NCBI GenBank assembly: GCA_934141445.1
Contig: CAKPCF010000004.1
Span: 27,014-91,013 of the forward strand
Length of the DNA stretch: 64,000 nt
Source of the DNA: an uncultured Clostridia bacterium
GTDB lineage: Bacteria > Bacillota > Clostridia > TANB77 > CAG-508
Direction: 5' to 3'
Shown one piece after another: positions 57,822-64,000 of this stretch. Position 1 is the first letter of the stretch. Each line of letters opens with the position of its first letter. The position numbers and the translations under genes were made by a program. The notes beneath the pieces are model-generated. The model was not told where the DNA came from and searched no databases. It saw only the letters and a program-made list of their open reading frames with translations.

Positions 57822-59564
57822 TTAATTTTCTTTTTTGATTTCTTCATATCTCTTTATTTTAGCTGTAGTAGTCTTTATCATTGCTTTATCTGTTAAAATC
57901 AAATTTTTTATGTATTTATATGTTGGAAATGTTTTATTTATTTCTTTAATATCTTTCCAAATAAATTCTTTTAATTCTTCTTGATTCATATTTGGATAAT
58001 TTTTCTTTACATAATCTTTATCATAAACAATTTTTGCTGATACAACTAAATCATCATCTTTTTCTTTACCAAACACCATAACTTCTGAAACATATGGTAA
58101 TTTTGTAATTACTTGTTCTAATTCCTCTGGATACACATTTTTTCCATTTTTTAGTACAATTACATTTTTCTTTCTTCCTGTTATAAATAAATATCCATCT
58201 TTATCTATATATCCTAAATCTCCTGTATAAAACCATCCGTCTTTTAATACTTTCTCTGTTTCTTCAGGCATTTCATAATATCCAAGCATTACATTTGGTG
58301 CTTTAGCAGTAATTTCGCCAATTCCTTCTTCATTCTTATTTTCAATCTTTATTTGAACAGATGGAAATGGAAGTCCAACTGAACCATATCTTAAATGTTT
58401 TTCATTTTCACCACATAAAACTGGTGAAGTTTCTGTTAAACCATAACCCTGAATTGTAAAAATTCCAAAATCATTAAACCCTTTAGCAACTTCTCTGTTA
58501 ATAGCTGCTGCTCCACTAATAATAAAACGAAGTTCTCCGCCAAATTGGTCTAAAATAGGCTTAAATATCTTTCTTCTAATATCAATTTTTACTTTTCGTA
58601 AAGCATTACTTAATTTTAAAGCAAATTTAATTTGCTTTGTTTTTCCTTGCTTTTCTATTGCCTTCCAGATATTTTTATACATTACTTCTAATAATAATGG
58701 CACGCATACAAAAGTTGTTACATGATATTCTTTTAAATTTTCTTGAATATGCCTTAATCCATCACAAAATACTGTTGTTGCTCCATTTGAAAAGAATAAC
58801 AACATCTGTGTTGAGCCAAAAGTATGATGAAGTGGCAAAAATAATAAATTCACATCTGTACTTAATATTTTTTCAGCACACATCATATCATATATGTTTG
58901 ATGCAATATTTTTATTTGAAAGCATTACTGCTTTAGCCATTGATGTTGTACCAGAAGTAAAAATTATTGTTGCCATTTCATCAGGTGATTGTTCAAAAAA
59001 TTCAACTTCTTTTATTTTTTCTCCTTTTTCTTCTAATTCTTCCAAACTAATAAATCCTTCATTTGATGGTAATTTATTCATTGATATAAAATTTTTAATA
59101 TTAGTTTTATTCTGTATTCTTATATTTTTTATACACTCTATATATTCATTTTCAAATATTACAGCATCAGCTTTACTTCTAATTAAAGAAAGCTCTATTT
59201 CATTAGGCTGTAATCCTTTATCTAGCGGAATTACAATTCCTACATTACAAATACATGAAATATAAGACTTTACCCAATTATAAGTATTATGACCAATAAT
59301 AGCTATTCTTTTTCCTTTTAATCCTAAATCAATCAATCCTTTAGCCAATTTTTCTTTTTGTTTGCCAAATTCTTCAAATGAAATATGTGTATATTTTATT
59401 TCTTCTTTTCTATTATTTTTATCTGCCAATGCTGTTGTAGTTTCTTCAACTTTACTCTTTACAATAAAAGCATCTTTTTTAGCAAATTTTTTAATTGCTT
59501 CATCTACATAGTTTTTTATGTTTTCATATTTTTCCGCTTTATATAATTTCTCTAAACACTTCAT
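57822..59564 (-). CDS. AMP-binding long-chain acyl-CoA synthetase-like protein
   Basis: 580 residues, ANL superfamily. IIFTSGTTSMAKAVMLSNKNI (P-loop; the usual GTTG.pKgV has S-M-A here), FIISGAAAINREVAKGFNDFGIFTIQGYGLTETSPVLCGE, GWFYTGDLGYIDKDGYLFITGRKKNVIVLKNGKNVYPEELE and a C-terminal lysine in TTTAKIKRYEEI. Activates a fatty acid (or related acid) as acyl adenylate then thioester. N-terminal 25 residues are unusual for the family. GGAG precedes ATG 59564; no partner gene adjoins it. Confidence 0.9.
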   Translation of the reverse strand: MKCLEKLYKAEKYENIKNYVDEAIKKFAKKDAFIVKSKVEETTTALADKNNRKEEIKYTHISFEEFGKQKEKLAKGLIDLGLKGKRIAIIGHNTYNWVKSYISCICNVGIVIPLDKGLQPNEIELSLIRSKADAVIFENEYIECIKNIRIQNKTNIKNFISMNKLPSNEGFISLEELEEKGEKIKEVEFFEQSPDEMATIIFTSGTTSMAKAVMLSNKNIASNIYDMMCAEKILSTDVNLLFLPLHHTFGSTQMLLFFSNGATTVFCDGLRHIQENLKEYHVTTFVCVPLLLEVMYKNIWKAIEKQGKTKQIKFALKLSNALRKVKIDIRRKIFKPILDQFGGELRFIISGAAAINREVAKGFNDFGIFTIQGYGLTETSPVLCGENEKHLRYGSVGLPFPSVQIKIENKNEEGIGEITAKAPNVMLGYYEMPEETEKVLKDGWFYTGDLGYIDKDGYLFITGRKKNVIVLKNGKNVYPEELEQVITKLPYVSEVMVFGKEKDDDLVVSAKIVYDKDYVKKNYPNMNQEELKEFIWKDIKEINKTFPTYKYIKNLILTDKAMIKTTTAKIKRYEEIKKEN

Positions 59565-59756
59565 AAAATTCTCCTAATTTCTTATTACATATTTGATTAA
59601 ATACATATAGTATCTTCTCTTTTTAATATGTTTTTATATTAACATATCTACTATTTTTAGGCAAATTTTATACCACTTTCTGACTGCTCGTTCAAAAAAG
59701 TTCAAAATATTTAATTACTGATTTTTTTCAAAAATCAAACTAATTTAGACAAAAAA

Positions 59757-59803
59757 TACCGGAAGGAAATTGCTGTATTTTACAGCTAAATTCCTTCCGG
59801 ATA
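59757..59803 (-). terminator. Terminator of cassette C
   Basis: Nearly perfect long stem, CCGGAAGGAA-TTT-AGCTGTA / TACAGC-AATTT-CCTTCCGG, followed on the minus strand by TATTTTTT. Between it and the acyl-CoA synthetase start (59565-59756) I see nothing else. Confidence 0.9.
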
Positions 59804-59835
59804 TCACCCCTTTTCCTTAATGTTCAAAATATCAA

Positions 59836-60327
59836 TTAGATTTCTTCCGGTACTTCCTGTTCTTTCCAGCAATACTGTGCCAGAAAATTGGTAAGCTCCT
59901 TTAAGGGCTTATCTGTGCTAACAGGAATCATAAGTGCCGCACGGCTTGGACTCTGTGCAACATTTGCCAACATATCCAGGTTGGTCTGATACCATTCCAG
60001 ACGAATCCAGACATTCCTTTCGCCTTCCTTCAGTGCCCAGCATTTAGCTCTGAGCAATTCACCCGGACGCTGTTGCTTAAGGAAGTTGTTCCACGGAATG
60101 CTTCCACTGAACTGTTCGACAGTTCCAAAGAACTGCACAAGCCGGTTAGTGCTACCAGGTACTGCTAATAGTTCCCTTGTACTTACCTTCAAGACATCAT
60201 AGGCTTTCTCCTTCATGTACAAAGGTACCTGTGCATGAAGAGAAGCCATAACATTCTGCATAATGTTATCCAGCTTGCTCTCGCTGTTTTCGTTGGTATT
60301 GATATTTTTCTTGTTTTCCTTTGCCAT
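59836..60327 (-). CDS. Protein of unknown function (163 residues), cassette C
   Basis: Soluble protein, charged N-terminal 20 residues then a compact domain: MQNVMASLHAQVPLYMKEKAYDVLKVSTRELLAVPGSTNRLVQFFGTVEQFSGSIPWNNFL, RVNVWIRLEWYQTNLDMLANVAQSPSRAALMIPVST-like core (as ERNVWIRLEW) and LAQYCWKEQEVPEEI. Two or more tryptophan-rich strands suggest a beta-sheet domain. No family recognised. Strongly less AT-rich than the genome and uses CGG (TNRLVQ). GGAAGG lies seven bases before ATG 60327; own promoter and terminator make it monocistronic. Confidence 0.7.
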   Translation of the reverse strand: MAKENKKNINTNENSESKLDNIMQNVMASLHAQVPLYMKEKAYDVLKVSTRELLAVPGSTNRLVQFFGTVEQFSGSIPWNNFLKQQRPGELLRAKCWALKEGERNVWIRLEWYQTNLDMLANVAQSPSRAALMIPVSTDKPLKELTNFLAQYCWKEQEVPEEI

Positions 60328-60430
60328 AATTTTGCCTTCCTGCTCTCAAAAGAAGAGAGACTGTTTGTAAACAAGTCATCCTTGACAATAGATAACTTGT
60401 TGGGGTTGGATTTTATTTACTTATGTAAAC

Positions 60431-60459
60431 AGTTTAACACACATTGCTTGAAAAGTCAA
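60431..60459 (-). promoter_or_regulatory. Sigma-A promoter of cassette C
   Basis: Minus-strand TTGACT (60454-60459), 17-base spacer, TAAACT (60431-60436). The leader of about 100 bases contains TTGTTTAC repeats and a GAGAG-rich hairpin-prone segment. Between 60460 and 60640 I see no gene. Confidence 0.7.
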
Positions 60460-60645
60460 CTTCAGCCATTTCACATTTTTTCTTTTTGATGTAGAATATT
60501 GTATTTTATATTTTAATTTTTTATATAATTTTGTCAAAATTTGTTATTTATCATAGCCAATTTCTATAAATTTTCTGTACATTGTTTAGCCAGACTTTTA
60601 TATAATATGAAGTACAAAACACACTTTTCTATTATATAAAAAGTG

Positions 60646-60689
60646 CAAGACGGCACAGCTTAAAGTTAAGCCATACCGCCTTGCACACG
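60646..60689 (-). terminator. Terminator of the three-gene accessory operon
   Basis: GTGCAAG ... GCTTAA-AG-TTAAGC ... CTTGCAC long stem with a T-rich tail on the minus strand, 30 bases past the 170-residue gene. Confidence 0.85.
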
Positions 60690-60718
60690 GACATTATTTA
60701 ATTTTTAAATGAATTGAT

Positions 60719-61231
60719 TTAATTCTTTCTCTTTACCTTTGATATATCCACCAGTTCACAGTAACTCCATAGTTGCTCTGAAAATGTATTTACCTCTACT
60801 AAGTCCTTAAACTGACTGATATCAGTACTATTTACTAAATCTGTCAATTCTGTTGGAACAGGAATCCCACGCCATCTTAGTTTTGGTGCATACTCATTCA
60901 CGCTCTTTTTAGCAATATTAAACTCTGCTAAAGCACTTTCTCTACACTCTGGTTTAGATACATACAGCAAAGGCTTAGTTGTAAGTGTCGTTACTCCATT
61001 TAGCAACATAACATAAGCATAAACAGTTTCTGCTTCTTTTAGCTCTCTCTCTTTTCTTTTGGTCAGCTCCTCTAACTTCTTTGCTCTTTCATCATAGCTC
61101 GGATACTTTATAAGAATCACAACTATTGTCAACAAGTTTTTTATTAGCTCTTTGATAGATGAACATTTGATTTTGAGCCAGTTTACAAAGTACCAAACCC
61201 GCCATTTGATTTTATTCAGTAATACTTTCAT
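60719..61231 (-). CDS. Protein of unknown function (170 residues), third gene of the accessory operon
   Basis: Starts at ATG 61231 with AGAGG seven bases before. MKVLLNKIKWRVWYFVNWLKIKCSSIKELIKNLLTIVVILIKY is basic and partly hydrophobic (one or two possible membrane-associated helices), followed by a charged coiled-coil-like stretch YDERAKKLEELTKRKERELKEAETVYAYV and a C-terminal domain. A CGG codon appears in KWRVWY. The longer frame to 61381 overlaps the previous gene and has no ribosome site. No family recognised; its function would be with the two paralogs upstream. Confidence 0.6.
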   Translation of the reverse strand: MKVLLNKIKWRVWYFVNWLKIKCSSIKELIKNLLTIVVILIKYPSYDERAKKLEELTKRKERELKEAETVYAYVMLLNGVTTLTTKPLLYVSKPECRESALAEFNIAKKSVNEYAPKLRWRGIPVPTELTDLVNSTDISQFKDLVEVNTFSEQLWSYCELVDISKVKRKN

Positions 61232-61247
61232 TAAGTAACCTCTTTTC

Positions 61248-62198
61248 TTACCAAATATCAAGCACTTCCATTGGCATTGGATTGAATTTGAATTCACGTT
61301 CCAAAACAGTTTTACACTGTAAAAGAGCATCATGACTACACAACATATCTCTTTCAATGAATTTAACTGGTTTGGTAGCAATTATTCTAATAATACCAAC
61401 TCCAAAAGCACTAGCCAGCTTCTTATCTTCTTCAGTCACATCATCCAAAAAAGCTATTGCAACTGGTTTAATTATCTTGCCATTCCTTTTAGTATTGCAT
61501 GTGACTTGTGCATAGCATTTCATCTCAGTCGAAAGCTTGAGCAAATCTTCCAAATCCAATAGCATATTAGGAACAGCTGTTAAGTTTTGCAAACTTGTTG
61601 CATTGCTTTGAGTTGCAGAATCCATTGGAAATATATGTACAATATCCTGATAATTGATATCGTACAGGAAAAACGCACGCCCAGTATAATGTGACAAGTT
61701 ATTTTGCCATATTGGTGAAAAGCTTATAAAAGTTCGCTTTTCAAATGCTGAATAATAGAGTTCTGGTGTAATTGGCTGATTGCCATACCTTACGCTCATT
61801 GTAGTAGATACTCTGCCAAAAAAGTAAAATTCTTCATCTGTAGTTACCGTGATGATTTCTCCTACTTTTGGTTTTACTCGAAGGTTTGTTCCATCTGCAA
61901 TGCTTTTACAAGCATGTTTCCAACATTCATCATAGCTTGGTAATTTTGCCTTTTTTCTTTTAGAATTTTCTTGCTGTTTTACCAAACTAGAATGTTCAAC
62001 AGCCCAATTTTTAGTTTTCATAGCCTTACATTGTCTCAAAAAAATCTCTCTTTCTTTTTGAGAACTTGCTATTCTAGAATATATTTGCTCCTTTGGAATT
62101 TTAGAAAATTCCTCAACAAACTTTTTGTATAAAGGATGCTCTTTATCTACACATGTTGTTTCCATTTGATTCGCTATTACTTTAGAATTAGTATCCAT
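61248..62198 (-). CDS. Unknown protein, second tandem paralog of the accessory operon (316 residues)
   Basis: Soluble protein sharing long blocks with the gene at 62226: HSSLVK, PS-YDECWKHACKSIADGT, PKVGEI, FISFSPIW-NN-SHY-G, DIVHIFPMDSATQ, LLDLEDL, LSTEMKCYAQVTCNTKRNGKIIKPVAIAFL, and SAFGVGIIRII. Together they form a family I do not recognise. The conserved core mixes a repeated H/D-rich strand (DIVHIFPMDS) and a basic K-R-N-G-(K/R)-I-I-K-P segment. Clear AGGAG six bases before ATG 62198; its end overlaps nothing. Confidence 0.75.
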   Translation of the reverse strand: MDTNSKVIANQMETTCVDKEHPLYKKFVEEFSKIPKEQIYSRIASSQKEREIFLRQCKAMKTKNWAVEHSSLVKQQENSKRKKAKLPSYDECWKHACKSIADGTNLRVKPKVGEIITVTTDEEFYFFGRVSTTMSVRYGNQPITPELYYSAFEKRTFISFSPIWQNNLSHYTGRAFFLYDINYQDIVHIFPMDSATQSNATSLQNLTAVPNMLLDLEDLLKLSTEMKCYAQVTCNTKRNGKIIKPVAIAFLDDVTEEDKKLASAFGVGIIRIIATKPVKFIERDMLCSHDALLQCKTVLEREFKFNPMPMEVLDIW

Positions 62199-62225
62199 TT
62201 TTTTCTCCTATACTAAAAACTAATA

Positions 62226-63098
62226 TCATTCTGCTATTGCTAGAAATTCTGCATCAAAATCAAACTCGCGTAGCATAACATTCTTGCAACGTAAGAGCTG
62301 AATTGGGTCACACAAAACATCTCTATCATATCGAATTGCCTTATGTGATGTAATAATACGAAATATTCCCAATCCAAAGCTTTCGGCTATTTTTGCATCT
62401 TCAGAAGTGATGTTATTCAAAACAGCTATTGCTACTGGTTTTATTATTCTACCATTTCGCTTTGTTCTGCAAGTTATTTGTGAATAACACCCCATCTCAG
62501 TAGAAAGATTATCTATATCTTTCAAATCCAATAAAAGGTTCGGTGCATTTGTTAAGCTTTTTACATTCTTCGCATACATAAATGTAGACGAATCCATTGG
62601 AAAAATATGCACCAGATCTTCTGGATAAATATTGTATACAAAAAGAGGCGAACCCATATAATGAGATACATTGTCATTCCAAATTGTAGAAAAGCTTACA
62701 AATTCCCTACTTTCAAAAGTTTTATAATAGACTTTTGGAGTTATGGTTGTCCCATCTACAATAATTTGAACCGTTGTATCTACTCTTACCATGAAGTGAA
62801 ATGATTGTTCCTCCTTCACTTCTGCTACTTCACCTACTCTTGGCACTCGTTGCAACCTTGTTCCATTAGATATGCTATCACAAGCATATTTCCAGCACTC
62901 ATCAAATGTTGGAAATTTTTCTAACTGTACTCCTGTTGCAAGGCACCGTTTAACCAGACTAGAATGTTGTATCAGCCAAGACTCTTGTTTCATCAATTCA
63001 CATTTCTTTAAAAATTTCCGATAACATTCCTCTCTTTCTTTTTTATTTTGATAACTATCTTTTTCTGTCATATTTTTGTTACCGTTATGTCCTTTCAT
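62226..63098 (-). CDS. Unknown protein, first tandem paralog of the accessory operon (290 residues)
   Basis: First gene after the promoter at 63183-63211. Same layout as its downstream neighbour: HSSLVKRCLATG, TFDECWKYACDSISNGT, RVGEVAEV, FVSFSTIWNDNVSHYMG, EDLVHIFPMDSST, LLLDLKDI, LSTEMGCYSQITCRTKRNGRIIKPVAIAVL and SFGLGIFRII. Two CGG codons occur (VKRC, CYRK). No known domain is recognised; function is unknown. Lies divergent from the DUF1874 gene across about 250 bases, which could imply a shared locus but this is an inference. Confidence 0.75.
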   Translation of the reverse strand: MKGHNGNKNMTEKDSYQNKKEREECYRKFLKKCELMKQESWLIQHSSLVKRCLATGVQLEKFPTFDECWKYACDSISNGTRLQRVPRVGEVAEVKEEQSFHFMVRVDTTVQIIVDGTTITPKVYYKTFESREFVSFSTIWNDNVSHYMGSPLFVYNIYPEDLVHIFPMDSSTFMYAKNVKSLTNAPNLLLDLKDIDNLSTEMGCYSQITCRTKRNGRIIKPVAIAVLNNITSEDAKIAESFGLGIFRIITSHKAIRYDRDVLCDPIQLLRCKNVMLREFDFDAEFLAIAE

Positions 63099-63182
63099 TC
63101 ATTCTTCTTACAAAAATTATTTTTCTCTACTGCATAATTTCACACTCCAAAATAAGAATATGTTATAATGAATAACATTATT

Positions 63183-63211
63183 AGTTTACCATAATTTACT
63201 TAAATATTCAA
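63183..63211 (-). promoter_or_regulatory. Promoter of the three-gene accessory operon
   Basis: Minus-strand TTGAAT (63206-63211), 17-base spacer, TAAACT (63183-63188) with TGG before it. The same -10 sequence is used by cassette C. It faces away from the DUF1874 promoter 46 bases to the right. Confidence 0.65.
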
Positions 63212-63257
63212 TACTTTAGTGATTTTTTAGACTAATTAGTAAAAATATAAAAAGTTG

Positions 63258-63286
63258 TTGACATTTTATGTAAATCATGCTATACT
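63258..63286 (+). promoter_or_regulatory. Sigma-A promoter of the DUF1874 ring nuclease gene
   Basis: TTGACA (63258-63263), 17-base spacer, TATACT (63281-63286) preceded by TGC. About 55 bases of leader, then AAGGAG. Confidence 0.9.
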
Positions 63287-63350
63287 TTTATTCGTAAGTC
63301 AACACATCATTAAGAAAGTCCACTTTATTCAGGTGGCAAAGGAGTGCAAG

Positions 63351-63662
63351 ATGAAGTACATCAGCAACGCATGGTCGCCCAACATGATCGACACCTCCAG
63401 CAACAAGCTGGTCGAGTTCAAGCCCATTACGGCTAAAGAGGTTCCTCAGGATGTCGTAAGCGCCATTGGGCACCCTGATACGGCAGTCGTTGTTTCCGGT
63501 CTCCTGGGATTTAATGTCCCTTGCAACCGTGTTTCTCTCTCCCTTACGGAGAACGATATGCTGTACCTGGCACAGTACCGTGGTCCTCGCCTTCCCGAAG
63601 GAGCTACACAGCTTCCGGAAGGCGCAACTATCCAGTTCCTGGAAGTCACTATCAAGCAGTAA
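63351..63662 (+). CDS. DUF1874 (AcrIII-1 / viral ring nuclease family) protein, cassette D
   Basis: 103 residues from ATG 63351 (AAGGAG six bases before; the open frame extends to 63255 but without a start signal). MKYISNAWSPNM opening, SAIGHPDTAVVVSGLLGFNVPCNR, and LAQYRGPRLPEGATQLPEGATIQFLEV are the DUF1874 blocks. In the archaeal virus protein AcrIII-1 (SIRV1 gp29) this family cleaves cyclic tetra-adenylate made by type III CRISPR and so blocks it; the catalytic histidine corresponds to His41 here, in IGHPDTA. No CRISPR gene is in the window, so it is likely a phage- or element-borne antidefence gene. GC-richer than the genome; strong terminator follows. Confidence 0.85.
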   Translation: MKYISNAWSPNMIDTSSNKLVEFKPITAKEVPQDVVSAIGHPDTAVVVSGLLGFNVPCNRVSLSLTENDMLYLAQYRGPRLPEGATQLPEGATIQFLEVTIKQ

Positions 63663-63728
63663 GTTGCTTGATGCGTTCGGTCCATACAAGTAGCTGTTGA
63701 TTCTAAAAAGTTTTAACAGCTAATCTCC

Positions 63729-63776
63729 AAACTCCTGTCTTTTGCAAAATCAATTGCCAAGCAAAGGACAGGAGTT
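63729..63776 (+). terminator. Terminator of the DUF1874 gene
   Basis: AACTCCTGTCTTTTGC paired with GCAAAGGACAGGAGTT, then TTTATTTA. Confidence 0.92.
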
Positions 63777-63781
63777 TTTAT

Positions 63782-63925
63782 TTAGTTTATATATGGCTTA
63801 AAATCAAAATTAAATCCTATATATTTATGAACTTCCATATTTAAGAAATTATTTATATCATCACTAGCTGATACTGATATATCACTTATTCTATGCACTT
63901 TATCATTTACATTAACTAATGGATG
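63782..63925 (-). pseudogene. C-terminal remnant of a gene cut at an insertion-sequence end
   Basis: A minus-strand frame of 47 residues ending VHKYIGFNFDFKPYIN is open back to 63925, where TGTCA-type repeats begin and a stop appears in frame. It has no start and no recognised family. It looks like the tail of a gene truncated by the element at the window edge. Confidence 0.4.
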
Positions 63926-63933
63926 TCAATAGT

Positions 63934-63984
63934 TTTTAGAAATGTCACCTTTAAGATATAAAAATAACTTTTAGAAATGTCACC
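63934..63984. mobile_element. End region of an insertion sequence with repeated TTTTAGAAATGTCACC units
   Basis: TTTTAGAAATGTCACC occurs twice, at 63934-63949 and 63969-63984 (35-base spacing), and a shorter TGTCA lies at 63924. Multiple short repeats with TGTCA near a boundary are typical of IS21-like ends. The body of the element is outside the window, so the family call is tentative. Confidence 0.45.
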
Positions 63985-64000
63985 CCTTGTTAGTTAGGAA

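Overview
The window is strongly AT-rich DNA from a low-GC Gram-positive bacterium, most likely an uncultured gut-type member of the Bacillota (Clostridia-like). The basis is a SecA with a C-terminal zinc tail, a SufCBDSU iron-sulfur operon, an AI-2E/YtvI-type permease, VanZ and MurD, consensus sigma-A promoters with 17-base spacers, and strong AGGAGG-type ribosome sites. Almost all genes lie on the minus strand. I see no rRNA, tRNA or CRISPR array.

Layout. 1-15 kb holds housekeeping genes: a partial response regulator, nitroreductase, RhuM-like protein, secA, an MFS transporter with a +1 lesion, an inserted 59-residue membrane-protein cassette flanked by 60-base direct repeats, an AI-2E permease, a CBS protein, murD, a cytidylate-kinase-like gene and uvrA. 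15-29 kb is one long exopolysaccharide operon, read from a promoter near 29.05 kb to a terminator at 15.15 kb. It encodes a PglF-like dehydratase, a PglE-like aminotransferase, a PglC-like phosphoglycosyl transferase, an ATP-grasp protein, glycosyltransferase, flippase, polymerase and an MBL-fold protein. 29-34 kb carries a phosphodiester glycosidase, a cation antiporter, VanZ, a HEPN-motif protein and a nuclease remnant. 33.8-43.7 kb is a second surface-polysaccharide cluster headed by a protein with two phosphoglycosyl transferase domains in one chain. 43.8-49 kb holds a membrane-anchored protein of unknown role, a DUF4143-type ATPase preceded by four exact-period 23-base repeats, and small proteins. 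49-56.6 kb is one operon: a DtxR-like regulator, sufCBDSU, mnmA and tcdA. It couples iron-sulfur assembly and sulfur delivery to tRNA modification, and a palindromic operator sits on its promoter. 56.7-64 kb is accessory DNA with less AT-rich, monocistronic genes, an operon with two tandem paralogs of no family I recognise, a DUF1874 (AcrIII-1-type) ring nuclease gene, and the edge of an insertion sequence.

The most notable observations are these. (1) A stand-alone viral-type ring nuclease (DUF1874) lies divergent from an unrecognised three-gene operon. (2) The codon CGG is absent in frame from the core genes I scanned, except at two places. At both, one extra base in the context TAC-GGA-(G/A)TA breaks an otherwise intact gene. 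This suggests +1 frameshifting at a starved or unassigned CGG, or a shared artefact. (3) Four GC-richer single-gene cassettes share the same promoter, leader and (in three clearly) terminator architecture. (4) A fused double phosphoglycosyl transferase is present. Family calls come from motif recognition by eye; no database search was run.
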